In this document: one piece after another, positions 60,231 through 64,000 of the stretch
Layout: every line of letters begins with the position of its first letter
How positions within the stretch are numbered: position 1 is the stretch's first letter
Assembly: GCF_902497555.1 (NCBI RefSeq)
Contig: NZ_CABVGP010000001.1
Span: 4,072,501-4,136,500, forward strand
Length of the DNA: 64,000 nucleotides
Reading direction: 5' to 3'
Source of the DNA: Amycolatopsis camponoti
GTDB taxonomy: Bacteria; Actinomycetota; Actinomycetes; Mycobacteriales; Pseudonocardiaceae
Position numbers and translations under genes: made by a program
Notes under the pieces: model-generated
Databases searched by the model: none
Told to the model about the DNA's origin: nothing
The model's input: the letters and a program-made list of their open reading frames with translations, nothing else

Positions 60231-61607
60231 ATGACCGCAGCTACGTACCAGGAGATCACTGACGAGAACGGACGGGTTTACCGGATAGGGGAGTCACCGC
60301 ACGACATCATGGGGCGCTCCCGGAGCTTCATGGTCTGGCTGCCCTGGATCGCCATGATGGCGGTCAGCGTGTTCGAGTACGGCTGGGGCGCCGTCGAAGG
60401 CACCCTGGAAGAGAAGTACGGCTGGTCGCTGTCGGACGCGTTCTGGCTGGCCAGCATCTGGGCCGTCTTCCAGGCCGGGGTCGCGTTCCCGGCCGGGCGG
60501 CTCCGCGAGAAGAACATCGTGTCGGCGAAGACGGCGATGCTCGTCGGCGCGGTGTGCAGCGGCATCGGCTACTTCACCATCGCGCACAGCGGGAACCTGA
60601 CGCTGGCGTTCATCGGGTACTCGGTCCTCGGCGGCACCGGCGCGGGGCTCGTGTACGCGACCTGCATCAACATGGTCGGCAAGTGGTACCCGGAGAAGCG
60701 CGGCGCGCGGACCGGGTTCGTGAACGGTGGCTTCGCCTACGGTTCGGTGCCGTTCATCTACCTGTTCAGCGCGTTCCTCGGCCACGAGAACGTCACCGGG
60801 GTGCTCGACGGGATCGGCCTCTACATGCTGATCGTCGTGGGTGTCTGCGGCTTCCTGTTCAAGGACCCGCCGAAGAGCTGGTGGCCGAAGGAGGTCGACC
60901 CGCTGACCTGGGCCAAGAACAAGGCCGGGGTCAAGAGCCTGGCCAAGAACCCGCCCGCGGTCCGGCAGTTCACGCCGATGGAGGCCATCCGGACAGGCAT
61001 GCTCCCGCTGATGTGGGTGAGCCTGGTGATCATCGGCGGCGTCTCGCTGTTCGGCATCAACTTCCAGGTGCCGTTCGCCAAGGAGAGCCACTTCGGGGCG
61101 TTCGTCGCGGCTTCCTCGGCCGGCGTGCTGGCGATCGTGAACGGCACCGGCCGGGCGGTCGTCGGCTGGGCGTCGGACAAGATCGGGCGCAGGCAGACAC
61201 TGACGCTGGTGCTGGTGATCGCGGCGCTGGCCCAGTTCGGCGTGCTGTACGCGGGGAACACGCACAACCTGGTCCTGTTCATGGTGTTCGCGTTCCTGAC
61301 CGGGTTCGGCGGCGGCGCCTTCTACCCGCTGTTCGCCTCGCTGGTGCCGGACTACTTCGGCGAGAACAACAACGCGTCGAACTACGGCCTGGTCTACAGC
61401 GCGAAACTGGTCGGCGGCGTCGGCGGCGGTGGGCTCGCCGCGGGCGTCATCAGCGCGTGGGGCTACACCGGCGCGTACATCCTCGCCGGGTGCATCGCGC
61501 TGCTTTCGGCGGTGCTGACGCTGTTCCTGCGCCAGCCGGGACGGCCGCGCCACCAGCTCGCGGAAACCGAGCTGGTGGCACGTCCTTCCGCCGCTGCGGG
61601 CGGCTGA
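60231..61607 (+). CDS. OFA-family MFS transporter 2 (oxalate/formate antiporter type)
   Basis: 458 residues, about 12 helices. Same signature as the transporter at 49304: VFEYGWGAVEGTLEEKYGW, FIGYSVLGGTGAGLVYATCINMVGKWYPEKRGARTGFVNGGFAYGSVPFIYLF, and PDYFGENNNASNYGLVYSAKLVGGVGGG. The N-terminus NGRVYRIGESPHDIMGRSRSFMVWLPW parallels that of the first transporter. It belongs to the oxc operon or has its own promoter in the 102-bp gap, which holds no site like the GntR operators. Likely takes up oxalate and exports formate. Confidence 0.9.
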   Translation: MTAATYQEITDENGRVYRIGESPHDIMGRSRSFMVWLPWIAMMAVSVFEYGWGAVEGTLEEKYGWSLSDAFWLASIWAVFQAGVAFPAGRLREKNIVSAKTAMLVGAVCSGIGYFTIAHSGNLTLAFIGYSVLGGTGAGLVYATCINMVGKWYPEKRGARTGFVNGGFAYGSVPFIYLFSAFLGHENVTGVLDGIGLYMLIVVGVCGFLFKDPPKSWWPKEVDPLTWAKNKAGVKSLAKNPPAVRQFTPMEAIRTGMLPLMWVSLVIIGGVSLFGINFQVPFAKESHFGAFVAASSAGVLAIVNGTGRAVVGWASDKIGRRQTLTLVLVIAALAQFGVLYAGNTHNLVLFMVFAFLTGFGGGAFYPLFASLVPDYFGENNNASNYGLVYSAKLVGGVGGGGLAAGVISAWGYTGAYILAGCIALLSAVLTLFLRQPGRPRHQLAETELVARPSAAAGG

Positions 61608-61618
61608 TCCGGTTACCC

Positions 61619-61653
61619 GCTCCCCGGTCCTGCTGTCATCAGGATCGGGGAGC
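61619..61653. terminator. Bidirectional terminator between OFA transporter 2 and GntR gene
   Basis: A 14-bp stem (61619-61632 with 61640-61653, one G-T pair) and a 7-nt loop. It overlaps the stop codon of the GntR gene and lies 11 nt after the transporter stop, so it serves both convergent genes. Confidence 0.8.
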
Positions 61654-62376
61654 CTCCGGACGTTCGTGGTAGGCCTGGCGGGTCCGTTCGGTGTGCCTGG
61701 CCATGATCTCCTCCGCGGCTTCGGCATTCCCGTACGAGATCGCGTTGATCAGCTCGTCGTGCTCGTTCCACGCGTCCTTTCCGCGCGGGCGGGCGATCGG
61801 CGTGTAGTACCAGCGGACCCGGCGGTCGACGAGGCCGATCAGCTCCGCGAGAACCGCGTTCCCCGAGAGCTGCGTGATAAACGCGTGGAGGGCGGCGTTG
61901 GCCGCGACCAGGCCCTCGGTGTCCTCGGCCTTCAGTGCCGTGATGCCCGCCTTCTGCAGCTCCCAGAGCCGTTCGACGTCGTCGGCCGTCGCATTGGCGG
62001 CGGCGAGCTTCGCGGAGTGCGTCTCCAGCACGCTGCGGACGCTCAGCAGCTGGTCGGCTTCTTCGTCGGTCGGCAGGTGCACGAACGCGCCCTGCGCGGG
62101 GCGGAGGTCGACCCAGCCCTCGCTCTGCAGGCGCTGCAGGGCTTCCCGGACGGGCTGCCGGCTGACGCCGAGGTACTCGGCCAGGTCGGCCTCGACCAGG
62201 TGCTGCCCGGGTTCGAGCGTGCGGTTGATGATCAGCTCGGCGAGGGCCTCGTAGACGACCTGGCGCAGCGGGGCGGGCCGTTCGACGCGCTTGGCGGCGG
62301 TCGAGCTGAGCGAGCCCTTGGCCGTGCGGCGGCCGGACGGGCCGCGGTCTTGGAGCGGAGAAGCGGGCTGGCTCAC
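61639..62376 (-). CDS. GntR-family regulator, FCD type, of the oxalate genes
   Basis: 245 residues. N-terminal wHTH: RQVVYEALAELIINRTLEPGQHLVEADLAEYLGVSRQPVREALQRLQSEGWVDLRPAQGAFV. The C-terminal FCD all-helical effector domain has ADQLLSVRSVLETHSAKLAAANATADDVERL, AANAALHAFITQLSGN (metal-binding His region) and EHDELINAISYGNAEAAEEIMARHTERTRQAYHE. FCD domains bind small carboxylates, so oxalate, oxalyl- or formyl-CoA are likely effectors. A GntR-like site lies 45 bp before its GTG start; it probably represses itself and the oxalate genes. Confidence 0.88.
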   Translation of the reverse strand: MSQPASPLQDRGPSGRRTAKGSLSSTAAKRVERPAPLRQVVYEALAELIINRTLEPGQHLVEADLAEYLGVSRQPVREALQRLQSEGWVDLRPAQGAFVHLPTDEEADQLLSVRSVLETHSAKLAAANATADDVERLWELQKAGITALKAEDTEGLVAANAALHAFITQLSGNAVLAELIGLVDRRVRWYYTPIARPRGKDAWNEHDELINAISYGNAEAAEEIMARHTERTRQAYHERPEAPRS

Positions 62377-62420
62377 GGGACACCTCGAGACGGAGAGGAA
62401 CGCGACGATCTGTGATCAGG

Positions 62421-62445
62421 ATACAGGTTTTGGTATGCAAAATCC
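62421..62445. promoter_or_regulatory. Candidate GntR autoregulatory site
   Basis: Contains ATACAGG and, a few bases on, TTGGTATGCAAAATC. The second part agrees with the TATGCAA core of the sites at 54895 and 62505. It is less perfect than those, and is placed 45 bp before the GntR start. Confidence 0.5.
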
Positions 62446-62504
62446 CGAACTCTCACCCGGCTGGGAGTTTTGCCACGCCCTCTGGCTTCACTTCTGAATC
62501 CAGG

Positions 62505-62519
62505 ATACTGTATGCAATC
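62505..62519. promoter_or_regulatory. GntR-type operator upstream of the reductase/formate dehydrogenase genes
   Basis: ATACTGTATGCAATC, close to an inverted repeat (TTGCATACAGTAT read on the other strand). It lies 29 bp before the ATG of the ketopantoate reductase-like gene, which is followed 13 nt later by the formate dehydrogenase gene, so both are probably in this regulon. Confidence 0.65.
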
Positions 62520-62548
62520 ACGTGCTGGACCGAAGTGGGAGGCACATC

Positions 62549-63538
62549 ATGAAGGTGGCAGTTCTCGGAGCCGGGGCGATCGGTGCCTACGTCGGAGCCG
62601 CGCTGCACCGCGGCGGGACCGAGGTGCACCTGATCGCCCGGCGGGCCCACCTCGCCGCGATGCGCGAGCACGGCGTCCGCGTCCTCAGCCCGCGCGGCGA
62701 CTTCACCGCGCACCCGCACGTCACGGACGACCCGGCCGAAGTCGGCCCGGTCGACTTCGTCTTCCTCGGCCTGAAGGCCAACTCCTACGCCTCGTGCGCA
62801 TCGCTCCTCGCCCCGCTGCTCGGCCCGGACACCGCGGTCGTGGCCGCGCAGAACGGCATCCCGTGGTGGTACTTCCACGGCCTGACGGGACATCCGCTCG
62901 AAGGGCACCGCGTCGAGACCGTCGACCCGGGCGGCTCGGTCACCGCGGTGCTGGAGCTGCGACGCGCGATCGGCTGCGTCGTCTACTGCTCCACGGTCAT
63001 CGAGGAACCGGGCGTGATCCGGCACCTGGAGGGCACCCGGTTCTCCCTCGGCGAGCCGGACGGCGAGATCTCCGCGCGGTGCAAGGTGCTCAGCGCGGCC
63101 ATGATCGCCGGCGGGCTCAAGGCGCCGGTCGAACCGCGGCTGCGCGACGACATCTGGATCAAGCTGATGGGCAACGTCGCCTTCAACCCGCTCTCGGCGC
63201 TGACCCGGGCGACCATGGCCCAGATGTGCGAGCACGACGACACGCGCGCTCTCGTCGCCACGATGATGACCGAGACCCTCGCGATCGCCCGCGCGGCGGG
63301 CAGCGACCCCGGTGTCTCGGTCGAGAAACGCATCGACGGCGCCTGGCGCGTCGGCCACCACAAGACGTCGATGCTGCAGGACCTCGAAGCGGGCAAGCCG
63401 CTCGAGATCGACGCGATCATCGGCGCGGTCGTGGAGCTGGCCGGTCTCACCGGCGTGCCCGCGCCGGCGCTGCGGCACGTCCACGCCGCCATCTCGCTGC
63501 TCGACCACACCAGCAACGTCCCCGTCGGGGCGCACTGA
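62549..63538 (+). CDS. Ketopantoate reductase family protein (PanE/ApbA)
   Basis: 329 residues. N-terminal NADP-binding fold MKVAVLGAGAIGAYVGAALHRGG (G-x-G-x-x-G), FVFLGLKANSYASC, AAQNGIPWWYFHGL. The C-terminal helical domain has IWIKLMGNVAFNPLSALTRATMAQM (catalytic Lys/Asn region) and HKTSMLQDLEAGKPLEIDAIIGAVVELAGLTGVPAPALRHVHA, both as in PanE. The usual reaction is 2-dehydropantoate to pantoate in CoA biosynthesis. In an oxalate operon it may boost CoA supply or reduce another keto acid. ATG at 62549 with GTGGGAGG upstream. Confidence 0.87.
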   Translation: MKVAVLGAGAIGAYVGAALHRGGTEVHLIARRAHLAAMREHGVRVLSPRGDFTAHPHVTDDPAEVGPVDFVFLGLKANSYASCASLLAPLLGPDTAVVAAQNGIPWWYFHGLTGHPLEGHRVETVDPGGSVTAVLELRRAIGCVVYCSTVIEEPGVIRHLEGTRFSLGEPDGEISARCKVLSAAMIAGGLKAPVEPRLRDDIWIKLMGNVAFNPLSALTRATMAQMCEHDDTRALVATMMTETLAIARAAGSDPGVSVEKRIDGAWRVGHHKTSMLQDLEAGKPLEIDAIIGAVVELAGLTGVPAPALRHVHAAISLLDHTSNVPVGAH

Positions 63539-63551
63539 CCCGGAGGTGCCC

Positions 63552-64000
63552 GTGAAGCGCAAGAAGACCGAGCCGTACGTCCGGCTCACCCGGCCCCTCG
63601 TGCGCGACTTCGGCGTGCTGCGGCCCGCGACCTGGGAGGAGGCCCTCGACCGGGCTGCCGCCGGCATCCGCCGGACGCTGGAGAGCAAGGGGCCCGAGGC
63701 GTTCGGGATGTTCTCGTGCGCCCGCGCGACCAACGAGATGAACTTCGTCGCGCAGAAGTTCACCCGCGCGGTGATCGGCACGAACAACGTCGACTCGTGT
63801 AACCGCACGTGTCACGCGCCGAGCGTCGCCGGGCTGGCCCGGGTGTTCGACAGCGGCGGCGGGACGTCGTCGTACCAGGAGATCGAGGACGCCGACGTCA
63901 TCGTCGTCTGGGGCGGCAACCCCCGCGAGGCGCACCCGATCTTCTTCCAGCACGTGCTCAAGGCGGTCCACAAGGGAGCGAAGCTCTTCGTCGTCGACCC
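63552..64000 (+). CDS. Molybdopterin-dependent formate dehydrogenase alpha subunit (5' part only)
   Basis: 149 residues visible before the window ends. The start VKRKKTEPYVRLTRPLVRDFGVLRPATWEEALDRAAAGIRR, then GMFSCARATNEMNFVAQKFTRAVIGTNNVDSCNRTCHAPSVAGLARVFDSGGGTSSYQEIEDADVIVVWGGNPREAHPIFFQHVLKAVHKGAKLFVVDP, is the N-terminal molybdopterin-binding part of FdhF-type oxidoreductases. No N-terminal [4Fe-4S] cysteine cluster precedes it. The rest, including the Mo ligand, is outside. GTG 13 nt after the reductase stop, with CGGAGG upstream. It would oxidise formate to CO2. Confidence 0.85.
   Translation, partial: MKRKKTEPYVRLTRPLVRDFGVLRPATWEEALDRAAAGIRRTLESKGPEAFGMFSCARATNEMNFVAQKFTRAVIGTNNVDSCNRTCHAPSVAGLARVFDSGGGTSSYQEIEDADVIVVWGGNPREAHPIFFQHVLKAVHKGAKLFVVD

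Overview
The window is about 70 % G+C, uses GTG and TTG starts freely, and carries Lsr2, a LexA-type SOS box of the mycobacterial type, and many LacI/GntR/DesR-like regulators with secreted glycosidases. This fits a soil actinomycete, most likely a Pseudonocardiaceae member such as Amycolatopsis. The genus is an inference; no rRNA is present.

Layout. (1) 1-7.2 kb: housekeeping genes (fructosamine kinase, MmcQ/YjbR, GNAT, secreted M1 peptidase, acyl-CoA synthetase, DUF488). (2) 7.2-11.6 kb: Tat-exported GH2, a GH3 enzyme and a coupled zinc-ribbon membrane protein. (3) 11.9-16.9 kb: a tightly overlapping four-gene cassette encoding a large soluble FtsK/SpoIIIE-type ATPase, a WXG100-like helical protein, a coiled-coil protein ending in a ParB-like domain, and another small helical protein. 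It resembles a stripped-down type VII-like system and is the best candidate for an undescribed system. (4) 16.9-29.1 kb: a complete L-rhamnose operon (LacI regulator, ABC importer, mutarotase, isomerase, aldolase-dehydrogenase fusion, an extra sugar isomerase, kinase). (5) 29.3-32.1 kb: a secreted NPP1/NLP protein and a DesKR-like two-component operon. (6) 32.2-40.7 kb: a LacI regulator and secreted proteins. Three copies of one palindrome (GAGAGCGCTCTC) tie the regulator to a DUF1996 operon and a discoidin-flanked glycosidase; a GH31 enzyme lies between. (7) 42-44.4 kb: an XRE / ImmA-IrrE / MAB_1171c-type membrane protein cassette. (8) 44.5-44.8 kb: a degenerate 17-bp tandem array with no coding sense. 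(9) 44.8-48.6 kb: LigT-like protein, zinc-ribbon protein, SOS-controlled DNA polymerase IV, methyltransferase, Lsr2.

(10) 49.2-64 kb: an oxalate/formate catabolic locus. It has two OFA-family transporters, FdhD, a sucCD-type pair, oxalyl-CoA decarboxylase, formyl-CoA transferase, an NDP-forming acyl-CoA synthetase, an FCD-type GntR regulator, a ketopantoate reductase-like enzyme, and the start of a molybdopterin formate dehydrogenase that runs off the end. A shared motif (consensus ATACnGnATnCAATC) lies in front of several transcription units and in a variant form in front of the GntR gene itself. The likely flow is oxalate import, oxalyl-CoA, decarboxylation to formyl-CoA, CoA exchange giving formate, then oxidation of formate to CO2 by a dehydrogenase matured by FdhD.

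No rRNA, tRNA, CRISPR array, insertion sequence or prophage was recognised.
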